Of a stretch of 11,509 nt of DNA, positions 1 through 7,789 are shown piece after piece (within the stretch, counting starts at the first letter, position 1; each line of letters begins with the position of its first letter). The DNA comes from JBBDNC01 sp040877875. Lineage in GTDB: Bacteria > Bacteroidota > Rhodothermia > Balneolales > Balneolaceae. The position numbers and the translations under genes were made by a program. The stretch covers positions 1-11,509 of the forward strand of contig JBBDNC010000189.1 in assembly GCA_040877875.1 (NCBI GenBank). Direction: 5' to 3'. The notes below the pieces were generated by a model. It was not told where the DNA came from. It worked only from the letters and a program-made list of their open reading frames with translations, and made no database searches.

Positions 1-1940
1 ATCACGGGAGATATCTGATCCCGGATCTTCCCGATGCGAATTACCAGGTGTGGGTACGGGGTTATGGGCTGGTGGATTCTCCCAAATCCGCAGCAACTCC
101 GGGTCAAATTCTTAATCTGACGGCGGAAGAAGCTCCGGATTCCCATGCCGCTGCACAATATTACCCTGCCGGTTACTGGTATTCTCTTCTCGATGTACCT
201 GACAAAAGCGAGTTCCCCGGTACCGGCCCGGAGGGAAACGGCATCTCGCCGAACGTTCGGACACAGGCCGATTATCTTCGGAACATAAAATCCGGGTATT
301 GTACGGCCTGTCATCAGATGGGAAACAAAACTACCCGGGAACTTCATGAATCCATGCAGGATTTCGATAGCACGGAGGATGCATGGGAACGGCGTTTGCA
401 ATCCGGGCAGGCGGGTGGAAGTATGATTTCTGGAATTCAGAGATTGGGCCGTGAGGAAGCACTCCGTATGTTTGCAGACTGGACTGACCGGATCGGGGAG
501 GGGGAAGTCCCTCCGTCACCGCCGCGCCCTGAAGGGGTGGAGCGGAATGTGGTCATCACCCAGTGGGACTGGGCAGACCCGAAATCCTATCTTCATGACT
601 TGGTTTCAACAGACCGGCGGGATCCGACTCTTTATCCTGATGGAAAAATCTACGGCGCTCTCGAAGCAAGCTCCGACTACCTTCCGGTATTCGACCCGGC
701 AAACCATGATACGAGCCGCGTTCCTCTTACCGTTCGTGACCCCAATACCCAACCGGCATCCGGCCCGGCGATGCCTCAGCCGTCTCCCTATTGGGGAGAT
801 GAACCCATATGGGACAGCAAGGCGAATGTACATAATCCCATGTTTGATGATCAGGGACGGGTTTGGATTACCGCAACGGTCCGCCCGCCTGCTAACCCGG
901 ATTTTTGCAGGGAAGGTTCCGGCCACCCGTCGGCGCAATTATTTCCGGTTGACCGGGCGTACCGCCACCTGGGAGTGTATGATCCGGAGAGTGATGAGTA
1001 TACCCATATCGGTACCTGCTTCAGTACCCATCACCTGATGTTTGCCGAAGATGAAAACAATACGTTGTGGACCAGCGGCGGCGGACCCGTGATCGGATGG
1101 CTAGATACCGAACAATTTGATGAGACCGGGGATGAAGCGGCCTCCCAGGGATGGACAGCCCTGATTCTCGATACCAATGGAAACGGTGAAAGGGATGACT
1201 ATGTGGAGCCCAATCAACCGGTTGATCCTGACAGGGATAAGCGGATCAACGGCGGCTACTATGCCGTATCCCCGGCACCGGACGGTTCGGTCTGGGGGTC
1301 AGATCTCGGGTATCCGGGAGGAGTGATCCGCCTGGATCCGGGACCCAACCCACCTGAGACGGCGTTGACGGAGTACTATGAATTGCCCCTGGACGATTCC
1401 GGGGAACCGGTCGAAGGGTTCTCGCCACGGGGAATGGATATCGATCGAGACGGGGTAGCGTGGGTGGCCCTTGCGAGCGGACACATGGGCCGTTTTGACC
1501 GCCGGGAGTGTGAGGGCCCGCTGAATGGGCCGGAAGCTACCGGTCAGCACTGCCCGGAAGGATGGACTTTTTATACGGAACCCCTCCCTCAAATGAAAAA
1601 TGTCGACGGACCCGGCAGTGCCGAAGCCAGTTATTATACCTGGGTCGACCAGTTTAATACGCTCGGGCTGGGTGAAAATATTCCGATCAATACCGGCAAT
1701 GCCTCCGAAGGACTCCTGGTATTAAAAGATGGAGAGTGGATTGTGCTCCGGGTTCCGTACCCGCTGGGATTCTATACCAAATGGATGGACGGCCGGATCG
1801 ACGATCCGGATGCAGGCTGGAAAGGGCGTGGAATCTGGGCGACGATCAGTACGCGGGCCCCATTTCATATGGAAGGGGGCAAAGGGACGACAAGCAAAGT
1901 CTATAAATTCCAGATGCGGCCCGATCCGCTTGCACAGTAG
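1..1940 (+). CDS. Secreted-type beta-propeller protein with carboxypeptidase-regulatory-like and c-type heme regions (5' truncated)
   Basis: The frame is already open at base 3 and runs 645 residues to TAG at 1938-1940, so the gene starts left of the window; the GTG at 48 is internal. The first visible residues (GRYLIPDLPDANYQVWVRGYG) look like the last strands of a CarboxypepD_reg-like domain. A heme-attachment motif CTACH follows at 300-314 in a short helical segment resembling a cytochrome c module. The rest reads as a Vgb (streptogramin lyase)/NHL-like propeller, with repeated D-x-x-G-x-x-W strands near 846-875, 1046-1084, 1270-1305 and 1433-1471. A DTNGNGERDD loop near 1170-1200 could bind calcium. 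A periplasmic or exported location is inferred from the heme motif. Substrate and redox partner are unknown. The reading frame is certain, the architecture probable, the function unassigned. Confidence 0.8.
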   Translation, partial: HGRYLIPDLPDANYQVWVRGYGLVDSPKSAATPGQILNLTAEEAPDSHAAAQYYPAGYWYSLLDVPDKSEFPGTGPEGNGISPNVRTQADYLRNIKSGYCTACHQMGNKTTRELHESMQDFDSTEDAWERRLQSGQAGGSMISGIQRLGREEALRMFADWTDRIGEGEVPPSPPRPEGVERNVVITQWDWADPKSYLHDLVSTDRRDPTLYPDGKIYGALEASSDYLPVFDPANHDTSRVPLTVRDPNTQPASGPAMPQPSPYWGDEPIWDSKANVHNPMFDDQGRVWITATVRPPANPDFCREGSGHPSAQLFPVDRAYRHLGVYDPESDEYTHIGTCFSTHHLMFAEDENNTLWTSGGGPVIGWLDTEQFDETGDEAASQGWTALILDTNGNGERDDYVEPNQPVDPDRDKRINGGYYAVSPAPDGSVWGSDLGYPGGVIRLDPGPNPPETALTEYYELPLDDSGEPVEGFSPRGMDIDRDGVAWVALASGHMGRFDRRECEGPLNGPEATGQHCPEGWTFYTEPLPQMKNVDGPGSAEASYYTWVDQFNTLGLGENIPINTGNASEGLLVLKDGEWIVLRVPYPLGFYTKWMDGRIDDPDAGWKGRGIWATISTRAPFHMEGGKGTTSKVYKFQMRPDPLAQ

Positions 1941-1943
1941 TTA

Positions 1944-2053
1944 GAGGGCTTTGCAAAATCACTGCGTGTACAAAAAATGTGTCCGCCTTCCGGCGGACAG
2001 GCTTTGAACTTGAACAAAAATCTTGGTTTTGCAAAGCCTTCTTCAAAGCCCTC
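1944..2053. mobile_element. MITE-like non-autonomous inserted element, copy 1 (110 bp)
   Basis: The element begins GAGGGCTTTGCAAAA and ends CAAAGCCCTC, giving 10-bp perfect terminal inverted repeats. It is flanked by a perfect direct repeat TAGTTA (1938-1943 and 2054-2059), as expected for a target-site duplication. Its first 36 bp match 34/36 with the left end of the element at 11273. A 40-bp segment at 1999-2038 matches 34/40 with 11393-11432. The interior carries the hairpin GTCCGCC-TTCC-GGCGGAC at 1981-1998. The right end has 12 extra bases relative to the other copy, looking like a partial duplication of the CAAAGCC end. It has no coding capacity, so mobilisation would need a transposase from elsewhere. 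The family is not identified. Confidence 0.8.
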
Positions 2054-2187
2054 TAGTTATTCTATATAATTAAATAATTATTACTAAATTAAAATATATT
2101 GTATTTAATATAATTATTATTAAGATTTTTAATTTAATGTTTTTAAATATTATCCTGAAGAATAGCCTGGAGGGTTTATAAACGGAG

Positions 2188-2411
2188 TGTGGAAAACTTT
2201 TTTAAGGAGAAATGAGGTTCCAAATATTTCAATGAATCTTTAACATTCTGTCCACCATGTAGTTAAGGCGACAGATAGAATTTATGAATGGCGATCAGAT
2301 GAAGGATTAAATTAAATATTATTTTAATGATCATTCTAATGATTATATCTCCAAAAAGTATATCGAAAAAAACGAATTCTAATGTGGATAACTACCCGGT
2401 TTTGTGGAAAA
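2188..2411 (-). promoter_or_regulatory. Cluster of DnaA-box-like sites
   Basis: TGTGGATAA at 2383-2391 is the exact reverse complement of the consensus DnaA box TTATCCACA. TGTGGAAAA at 2188-2196 and 2403-2411 differ from it by one base. All three have the same orientation. The two right-hand sites lie 36 and 16 bp upstream of the -35 of the nrdJ promoter candidate. DnaA control of a ribonucleotide reductase operon is known in E. coli (nrdAB). Here it is inference from position. Confidence 0.45.
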
Positions 2412-2427
2412 ATTGTTGAATTATTTC

Positions 2428-2456
2428 TTGCTGTCGTACCCCCTCGCGAATATATT
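2428..2456 (+). promoter_or_regulatory. Candidate sigma70-like promoter of nrdJ
   Basis: TTGCTG (2428-2433), a 17-bp spacer and TATATT (2451-2456; 5/6 match to TATAAT) give a plausible housekeeping promoter. Transcription would start near 2463, leaving a leader of about 100 nt that contains the fold-back at 2470-2527. The -35 match is weak (3/6). Confidence 0.4.
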
Positions 2457-2469
2457 ATTAAGCAGTCGG

Positions 2470-2527
2470 CGGAAAAGTTGAGTTCGTTACGGCCCGGAAA
2501 AATTTATCTGCAATCTCAACTTTCCGG
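2470..2527 (+). promoter_or_regulatory. Fold-back leader of nrdJ with two alternative stems
   Basis: AAAGTTGAG (2474-2482) pairs perfectly with CTCAACTTT (2515-2523) and extends by CGG/CCG around one bulged A. The same right arm can instead pair through TTTCCGG (2521-2527) with CCGGAAA (2494-2500). The two pairings exclude one another. There is no U-tract, so this is not a simple terminator. Confidence 0.4.
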
Positions 2528-2564
2528 CAAGTTAAAATTTGAACAGAGTTAATTGGAGACAGTT

Positions 2565-5500
2565 ATGCAATTTAGCAGGTTTTATACAAAAGAGGGATGG
2601 GAAAGCCCGTACGGTGACACAAAATTTGTAAAGCGAAGATCCGAGATCAAAAATCCCGACGGCTCCCAGGTTTTCAGAATGGACGATGTGGTGGTGCCTG
2701 ATTCATGGTCTCAGGTTGCCACGGATATCATTGCCCAAAAATATTTTAGAAAGGCGGGTGTCCCGGCAAAACTGAAGAAGATCAAGGAGAAAGGGGTACC
2801 CGGGTGGCTTCAGCGTTCCGAGGCTGATGAAAAGGCTTTGAAAGATGTACCGGAAGAGGACCGGTATTCGCACGAACTGGACAGCCGGCAGGTCTTTCAC
2901 AGGTTGGCCGGCTGCTGGACCTATTGGGGATGGAAATACGATTACTTTGATTCGGAAGGAGATGCGAGAATTTTCTATGAGGAGTTATGTTATATGCTAG
3001 CCCGTCAGATGGCCGCCCCGAATAGCCCGCAGTGGTTCAATACAGGCCTTCACTGGGCGTATGGAATCAACGGTCCGTCGCAGGGGCACTATTATGTGGA
3101 GGGTAAAACCGGGGAACTGAAACGATCGGAAGATGCCTATACCCATCCCCAGCCTCATGCCTGTTTTATTCAAAGTGTAGACGATGATTTGGTGAATGAA
3201 GGCGGAATCATGGATCTGTGGGTCCGCGAAGCAAGGCTTTTTAAATACGGTTCCGGAACCGGGTCGAATTTTTCTCAGATTCGCGGGGAAGGTGAAGACC
3301 TGAGCGGCGGCGGAGAATCCTCCGGATTGATGAGTTTCCTGAAAATCGGGGACCGTGCAGCCGGCGCCATCAAGTCGGGCGGGACTACCCGTCGTGCTGC
3401 CAAAATGGTAACCCTGGATCTGGACCATCCGGATATTGAAGAGTATGTGAACTGGAAAGTACGCGAGGAGCAAAAAGTTGCCGCGATTGTAACCGGTTCA
3501 AGGATTACACAAAAGCACCTGAAAAAGATCATAAACCTGTGTCACAAACCTGTGAAAATCGAAGGGCGGACTCTGAATGGAGCCGTTAGCCGGGACCCGC
3601 TGAAGAATAAGGAGCTTGGAGATGCAATCCGACAGGCAAAAAGGGACCAGGTACCCCTTAACTATATCGAGCGGGTCATCCAGCTTGCTGCACAAGGGTT
3701 TTCGGATATCAAGTTCGATACGTACGATACGGACTGGAATTCCGAGGCTTATTCAACGGTAAGCGGACAAAACTCGAATAACTCGATCCGTATTCCCAAT
3801 GCCTTTATGCAGGCGGTAATCGATGACAAGGAATGGAAACTTTATGGCCGTATAGAAAAACGGGAAGCTAAAAAGGAAGGCCGTGAGCCGGAACCGATGA
3901 AAACATTGGAGGCGCGTGACCTGTGGGATCAGATCGGCTTTGCCGCCTGGTCCTGTGCCGATCCGGGGACACAGTATCACGATACGATCAACGAATGGCA
4001 TACTTGTCCGGAAGATGGCCTGATCAAGGCGAGCAATCCCTGTTCGGAGTATATGTTCCTGGACAATACGGCGTGTAACCTCGCTTCCCTGAACCTGATG
4101 AAATATTTCAAGGATGAAGAATGCAGCGAGTTTGATGTCGAGTCTATCCGGAATGCCTCCAGGATCTGGACCGTTGTACTGGAAATTTCCGTATTGATGG
4201 CCCAGTTTCCCTCCAAAGAGATTGCCGACCTCTCCTACGTGTTTCGAACACTGGGCCTGGGATATGCAAACCTGGGAGCTGCCCTGATGGTTCAGGGCGT
4301 CCCCTACGACAGTCCGGAAGGATGTGCGATTGCAGGGGCTTTGACCTCCATCATGCATATGGGTGCCTATGCAACGAGTGCCGAAATGGCCGGGGAAATG
4401 GGGCCCTTCGAAGGCTATGAGCGAAACAAGGAACCTATGCTCCGTGTTCTCAGAAATCACAAACGTGCAGCGTATAACGCCGACCATGAGGAGTACGAAG
4501 GGTTGACGATCAAGCCTATGGGTATTAATCCGGCTGAATGTCCCGATTATCTGTTAAAAGCGGCAAGGGAGGAATCCGACCGGGCGGTCAAAATGGGTGA
4601 GAAACATGGTTACCGGAATGCGCAGGTAACGGTGATCGCTCCGACCGGTACCATCGGCCTGGTTATGGACTGTGATACTACCGGTATTGAACCGGATTTT
4701 GCACTGGTAAAATTTAAAAAGCTGGCGGGTGGGGGATATTTCAAAATCATCAACCAATGCGTGCCTCGTGCGCTGACTAACCTGGGGTATGGTCCCAAGG
4801 AGATCGAGGAAATCATCCGGTATGCCAAAGGCTCCGGCAGCCTTGAGGACTGCCCGCACATTAACCCGGAAAGCCTGAAGGAAATGGGCTTTACCGATGA
4901 GAAGATCGAAGCGGTTGATGAAGCCCTGCCCGGCAGCTTTGATATTAAATTTGCCTTTAACCAGTGGACGCTGGGAGAGGATTTCTGCAAAGAGGTATTG
5001 GAAATCAGTGAAGAACAGCTCTCGGATTTTCAATTCGATATGCTCCGGTATCTCGGATTCTCGCAAGAACAGATCCGCGATGCCAACGATTTTGTCTGCG
5101 GAACCATGACCGTGGAAGGGGCACCCCATCTGAAGGAGGAACACCTTCCGGTCTTTGACTGTGCCAACCGCTGCGGCCGGATCGGTACACGGTATATTGC
5201 TCCCGACGGACACATTCGCATGATGGCGGCAGCTCAACCGTTTATTTCCGGTGCGATCTCGAAGACGATTAATCTCCCGAATGAAGCCACCGTGGAGGAT
5301 ATCAAGGATGCTTATATGCTTTCCTGGAAGCTGATGTTGAAAGCCAATGCCCTCTATCGGGACGGTTCGAAACTGAGTCAGCCGCTGAACTCCATGAACG
5401 ATGTGTTTGAAGAGCTTGAGGAGGAGGAAAATGAGGAGCATTGGGTCGGCGAACAGGATGATGTCCTGGAATCTGCCGAACGGATTATCCACAAGTATGT

Positions 5501-6167
5501 GGCCCGCCGGCAACGTTTGCCGTACCGGCGAACCGGTTATACTCAAAAGGTGAAGATCGGCGGACAAAGCGTGTACGTGCGGACCGGGGAGTATGATAAC
5601 GGCCAGATCGGTGAAATTTTTATTGATATGCACCGTGAAGGTGCCGCTTTCCGGAGCCTGATGAACTGCTTCGCCATCTCTATCTCTCTCGGCTTGCAAC
5701 ACGGGGTTCCGCTTGAGGAATTTGTGGATGCCTTTGTGTTTACCAAGTTCGAACCGAGCGGAATGGTTGCCGGCAGTCCGCATATCAAAATGACCACTTC
5801 GGTCATCGACTTCATTTTCCGTGAACTTGCCGTAACCTACCTTGGACGGGATGATTTGGCTCATGTGCCGCCTGAGGAGATCATGTCCCGAAAACTTCGC
5901 CCGTCGGAAGAAGAGGAACTGGCGGAAGAAGTGGCAGCCCGAAGCCGCGTAAAAAAAAAGGAGCCGGTGACGGATCCGGAATCCCGGGTACGGACACAGG
6001 TTCTGAAACAGGAAGAAGCGAAAGCGGACTTTGAAAGTGACTATGAACGGGCGAAGCAACTCGGATATACAGGCGACTCCTGCCCCGAATGCGGGAGCAT
6101 GACCATGATTCGTAACGGTACATGCCAAAAGTGCATTACCTGTGGTTCTACGACTGGCTGCTCCTGA
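2565..6167 (+). CDS. nrdJ: Vitamin B12-dependent (class II) ribonucleoside-diphosphate reductase NrdJ
   Basis: This cytoplasmic enzyme reduces ribonucleotides to deoxyribonucleotides for DNA synthesis, using adenosylcobalamin to make the active-site thiyl radical without an oxygen-dependent small subunit. The 1200-residue length fits the large NrdJ type. The radical-site motif NPCSE is at residues 491-495 (Cys493). Cys200 (HACFIQS) and Cys504, 11 residues after Cys493, fit the redox-active pair of the class II/NrdA fold. GSGTGSNFS is near 229-237 and the phosphate-loop motif PTGT at 693-696. The C-terminus has zinc-ribbon-like cysteines CPEC (1173-1176) and CQKC (1187-1190), then a tail ending CGSTTGCS. 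Start: ATG 2565 has GGAG at 2555-2558, six bases upstream. The in-frame TTG at 2553 overlaps that site and is unlikely. The gene is monocistronic, with a terminator at 6204-6257. Confidence 0.97.
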   Translation: MQFSRFYTKEGWESPYGDTKFVKRRSEIKNPDGSQVFRMDDVVVPDSWSQVATDIIAQKYFRKAGVPAKLKKIKEKGVPGWLQRSEADEKALKDVPEEDRYSHELDSRQVFHRLAGCWTYWGWKYDYFDSEGDARIFYEELCYMLARQMAAPNSPQWFNTGLHWAYGINGPSQGHYYVEGKTGELKRSEDAYTHPQPHACFIQSVDDDLVNEGGIMDLWVREARLFKYGSGTGSNFSQIRGEGEDLSGGGESSGLMSFLKIGDRAAGAIKSGGTTRRAAKMVTLDLDHPDIEEYVNWKVREEQKVAAIVTGSRITQKHLKKIINLCHKPVKIEGRTLNGAVSRDPLKNKELGDAIRQAKRDQVPLNYIERVIQLAAQGFSDIKFDTYDTDWNSEAYSTVSGQNSNNSIRIPNAFMQAVIDDKEWKLYGRIEKREAKKEGREPEPMKTLEARDLWDQIGFAAWSCADPGTQYHDTINEWHTCPEDGLIKASNPCSEYMFLDNTACNLASLNLMKYFKDEECSEFDVESIRNASRIWTVVLEISVLMAQFPSKEIADLSYVFRTLGLGYANLGAALMVQGVPYDSPEGCAIAGALTSIMHMGAYATSAEMAGEMGPFEGYERNKEPMLRVLRNHKRAAYNADHEEYEGLTIKPMGINPAECPDYLLKAAREESDRAVKMGEKHGYRNAQVTVIAPTGTIGLVMDCDTTGIEPDFALVKFKKLAGGGYFKIINQCVPRALTNLGYGPKEIEEIIRYAKGSGSLEDCPHINPESLKEMGFTDEKIEAVDEALPGSFDIKFAFNQWTLGEDFCKEVLEISEEQLSDFQFDMLRYLGFSQEQIRDANDFVCGTMTVEGAPHLKEEHLPVFDCANRCGRIGTRYIAPDGHIRMMAAAQPFISGAISKTINLPNEATVEDIKDAYMLSWKLMLKANALYRDGSKLSQPLNSMNDVFEELEEEENEEHWVGEQDDVLESAERIIHKYVARRQRLPYRRTGYTQKVKIGGQSVYVRTGEYDNGQIGEIFIDMHREGAAFRSLMNCFAISISLGLQHGVPLEEFVDAFVFTKFEPSGMVAGSPHIKMTTSVIDFIFRELAVTYLGRDDLAHVPPEEIMSRKLRPSEEEELAEEVAARSRVKKKEPVTDPESRVRTQVLKQEEAKADFESDYERAKQLGYTGDSCPECGSMTMIRNGTCQKCITCGSTTGCS

Positions 6168-6203
6168 TTACCATCACGCCAACGGCAGGTGACCATCTAC
6201 ACA

Positions 6204-6257
6204 CCCGTCCCGATCGACCCGTCCGCCAGCCGGCGGACAGGCCGGGGCGGGTTTTTT
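6204..6257 (+). terminator. Rho-independent terminator of nrdJ with a nested palindrome in its loop
   Basis: CCCGTCCC (6204-6211) pairs with GGGGCGGG (6244-6251) using one G-U, followed directly by six T. The loop contains a second perfect hairpin, GTCCGCC-AGCC-GGCGGAC (6221-6238). Confidence 0.8.
6221..6238. repeat. Short palindromic repeat GTCCGCC-N4-GGCGGAC
   Basis: Seven-bp perfect arms enclose a four-base loop AGCC. The same arms with loop TTCC occur at 1981-1998 inside the inserted element, and both copies are followed by AGGC. This looks like a REP-type palindrome; two copies in one window suggest more elsewhere. Confidence 0.55.
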
Positions 6258-6269
6258 ATCTTTGCTTTT

Positions 6270-6298
6270 CTGACAATGGGGTAAAAAAGCACTAAATT
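6270..6298 (+). promoter_or_regulatory. Candidate sigma70-like promoter of ald
   Basis: CTGACA (6270-6275; 5/6 to TTGACA), a 17-bp spacer and TAAATT (6293-6298; 4/6) lie just after the nrdJ terminator and about 50 bp before the ald ATG, so ald is probably transcribed separately. Confidence 0.4.
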
Positions 6299-6350
6299 TC
6301 CCTTCTGATTTGCCTTCCATGAATTGCCATCGTAAAATTGATATTTGATT

Positions 6351-7469
6351 ATGATTATCGGCGTACCCAAAGAGATAAAATCCCATGAGAATCGGGTTGC
6401 ACTGATGCCCGGAGGCGCTCTCCAGTTAAGCCGTAACGGACATGAGGTATGGGTCGAACAGGGGGCGGGGCATGGTAGCAGTTTTACCGATCAGGCGTAT
6501 GAAGAAAACGGGGCTTCGATTCTTCAAGAGGCGGAAGAGATCTGGAACCAGGCGGATATGATTCTGAAAGTCAAAGAGCCTGTGGAATCGGAATATCCAC
6601 TGATGCGTGAAGGGCAGGTGATTTTTACTTTTTTCCATTTTGCCGCCAGCCGTGAACTGACCGAGGCCGTAGTCCGGTCAAAATGTATTGCCATTGCCTA
6701 TGAAACCGTGGAAGAAGCCGACCGTTCACTGCCGCTGTTAATTCCGATGAGTGAGGTGGCCGGCAGGATGGCTCCCCAGGAGGCGGCGAAATACCTTGAA
6801 AAACCTTTCGGCGGACGCGGAGTACTTATGGGAGGAATCCCGGGAGTGACCCCGGCAAAAGTTCTTGTCCTCGGAGGAGGAATCGTCGGAGTCCACGCTG
6901 CAAAAATCGCTTCGGGTATGGGGGCCGAAACGGTGATTATGGATATCAACATGCCCCGTCTCCGCTACCTGAACGAAGTGATGGCAAAAAACGTCCGAAC
7001 CTTGTTTTCAAATGAAGCCAATATCCGTCACCTGCTGCCGGAGGCCGATGTGATCATCGGGGCAGTCCTCAAACCCGGAGCCAAAGCTCCGAACCTGGTT
7101 ACCCGCAACATGTTATCTGAAATGAAAAGGGGAGCGGTATTGGTGGATGTAGCGATTGACCAGGGTGGCTGCTTTGAGACTTCCCGGCCCACAACTCATG
7201 ATGATCCCGTTTATATCATTGAGGATATCGTCCATTATTGCGTGGCCAATATGCCGGGAGCCGTCCCCCACACGTCTACAGTCGGGCTGACAAATGTGAC
7301 CCTGCCTTATGTCTTGCAACTGGCAAATAAAGGATGGAAAAAAGCCTTGGCGGAAAACCGGGAGCTGTATAAAGGCCTGAATATTGCTTACGGGAAAATC
7401 GTCTACAAAGACGTAGCAGATGCCTTTGGAATGGACTTTGTGCCGGCCGATCAGGTGCCGGATCATTAA
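6351..7469 (+). CDS. ald: Alanine dehydrogenase
   Basis: This cytoplasmic NAD-dependent enzyme interconverts L-alanine with pyruvate plus ammonium, linking amino-acid catabolism and nitrogen assimilation to central carbon. The 372 residues match the family's usual size. The N-terminus MIIGVPKEIK...ENRVAL is the family signature. Numbered from ATG 6351, substrate-binding and catalytic residues fall at the canonical positions: Arg15, Lys75 (KVKEP), His96 (FFHFA) and Asp270 (DVAIDQGG). The Rossmann nucleotide-binding loop GGGIVG is at 175-180, with Asp198 ending the second strand, which favours NAD over NADP. The TTG at 6345 gives two extra residues and is less likely. There is no clear Shine-Dalgarno. 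It is convergent with csp across a shared terminator region. Confidence 0.96.
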   Translation: MIIGVPKEIKSHENRVALMPGGALQLSRNGHEVWVEQGAGHGSSFTDQAYEENGASILQEAEEIWNQADMILKVKEPVESEYPLMREGQVIFTFFHFAASRELTEAVVRSKCIAIAYETVEEADRSLPLLIPMSEVAGRMAPQEAAKYLEKPFGGRGVLMGGIPGVTPAKVLVLGGGIVGVHAAKIASGMGAETVIMDINMPRLRYLNEVMAKNVRTLFSNEANIRHLLPEADVIIGAVLKPGAKAPNLVTRNMLSEMKRGAVLVDVAIDQGGCFETSRPTTHDDPVYIIEDIVHYCVANMPGAVPHTSTVGLTNVTLPYVLQLANKGWKKALAENRELYKGLNIAYGKIVYKDVADAFGMDFVPADQVPDH

Positions 7470-7480
7470 ATTCATAGCAT

Positions 7481-7517
7481 AAAAAAAAGCCCCGATCGTT
7501 GATCAGAGCTTGTTTTT
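7481..7517 (-). terminator. Terminator between convergent ald and csp, stronger for csp
   Basis: An 11-bp stem, 7487-7497 with 7501-7511 and loop GTT, lies between A8 (7481-7488) and T5 (7513-7517). Read leftward it has only pairs and two G-U wobbles, then a U-tract. Read rightward the same two positions become C-A mismatches. It should therefore serve csp well and ald less well. Confidence 0.65.
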
Positions 7518-7561
7518 ACTGGATCGAATCTGTATGTGCTTAAAAAGATTCTTCTGACGCG

Positions 7562-7771
7562 TCAGTCAAGACGCCGAACTTCCGTAGCGCTTAAACCCTT
7601 GGGGGTTTCTTCCACTGAGAATTCGACTTCTTCTCCGTCTCTCAGTCCTTCCTGGAAACCGAGATTTTCGATGTTATTTCGGTGAACAAAGATATCTTTT
7701 CCACCATCTTCAGGTTCGATAAACCCAAAACCTTTTTCAGCATCAAACCATTTAACTTTACCGTATTGCAT
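7562..7771 (-). CDS. Cold-shock domain protein (CspA family)
   Basis: A 69-residue single-OB-fold protein that binds single-stranded RNA/DNA and is expected to act as an RNA chaperone in the cytoplasm. It begins MQYGKVKWFDAEKGFGFI, with RNP1 KGFGFI at residues 13-18 and RNP2-like DIFVHRNNI at 26-34 (usually VFVH). It ends within the typical 65-70 residue range. The ATG at 7769-7771 is the only sensible start. Its 5' side lacks a Shine-Dalgarno and instead carries three tandem ACAGT units (7775-7789). The gene lies 240 bp downstream of the permease stop in the same direction and has its own terminator. No convincing promoter was recognised, and the sequence does not show whether it is cold-induced. 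Confidence 0.93.
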   Translation of the reverse strand: MQYGKVKWFDAEKGFGFIEPEDGGKDIFVHRNNIENLGFQEGLRDGEEVEFSVEETPKGLSATEVRRLD

Positions 7772-7774
7772 AGA

Positions 7775-7789
7775 ACTGTACTGTACTGT
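7775..7789 (-). repeat. Three tandem 5-bp repeats before csp
   Basis: ACTGT occurs three times in tandem (ACAGT on the csp strand), three bases before the csp start codon and where a ribosome-binding site would be. Confidence 0.6.

Larger units (their letters stand above)
2054..2564. other. Long intergenic region upstream of nrdJ
   Basis: There is no credible gene here; the longest ATG frames are under 10 codons. Bases 2063-2153 contain only four G or C. To the right lie three DnaA-box-like sites, the perfect 10-bp palindrome AATGATCATT (2326-2335), TAATGAT repeated at 2325 and 2337, a promoter candidate at 2428-2456 and a fold-back leader at 2470-2527. I found no B12-box core of a cobalamin riboswitch and no convincing NrdR-box pair. 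Confidence 0.7.

Noticed and set aside
2063..2411. Chromosomal replication origin
   Set aside because: Only three boxes in about 220 bp, and none of the usual origin neighbours (dnaA, dnaN, gidA, parAB) are present; kept only as an alternative reading.
2553..2564. TTG start for nrdJ at 2553
   Set aside because: The TTG overlaps the GGAG site that fits ATG 2565, so it would have no ribosome-binding site of its own.
2054..2564. Cobalamin riboswitch or NrdR boxes upstream of nrdJ
   Set aside because: No B12-box-like core and no paired NrdR-type palindromes were found on reading the region.
4554..6128. 524-codon open frame on the minus strand opposite nrdJ
   Set aside because: It is antisense to a gene with all expected family motifs and has no recognisable domain or ribosome-binding site; it is a codon-usage shadow.
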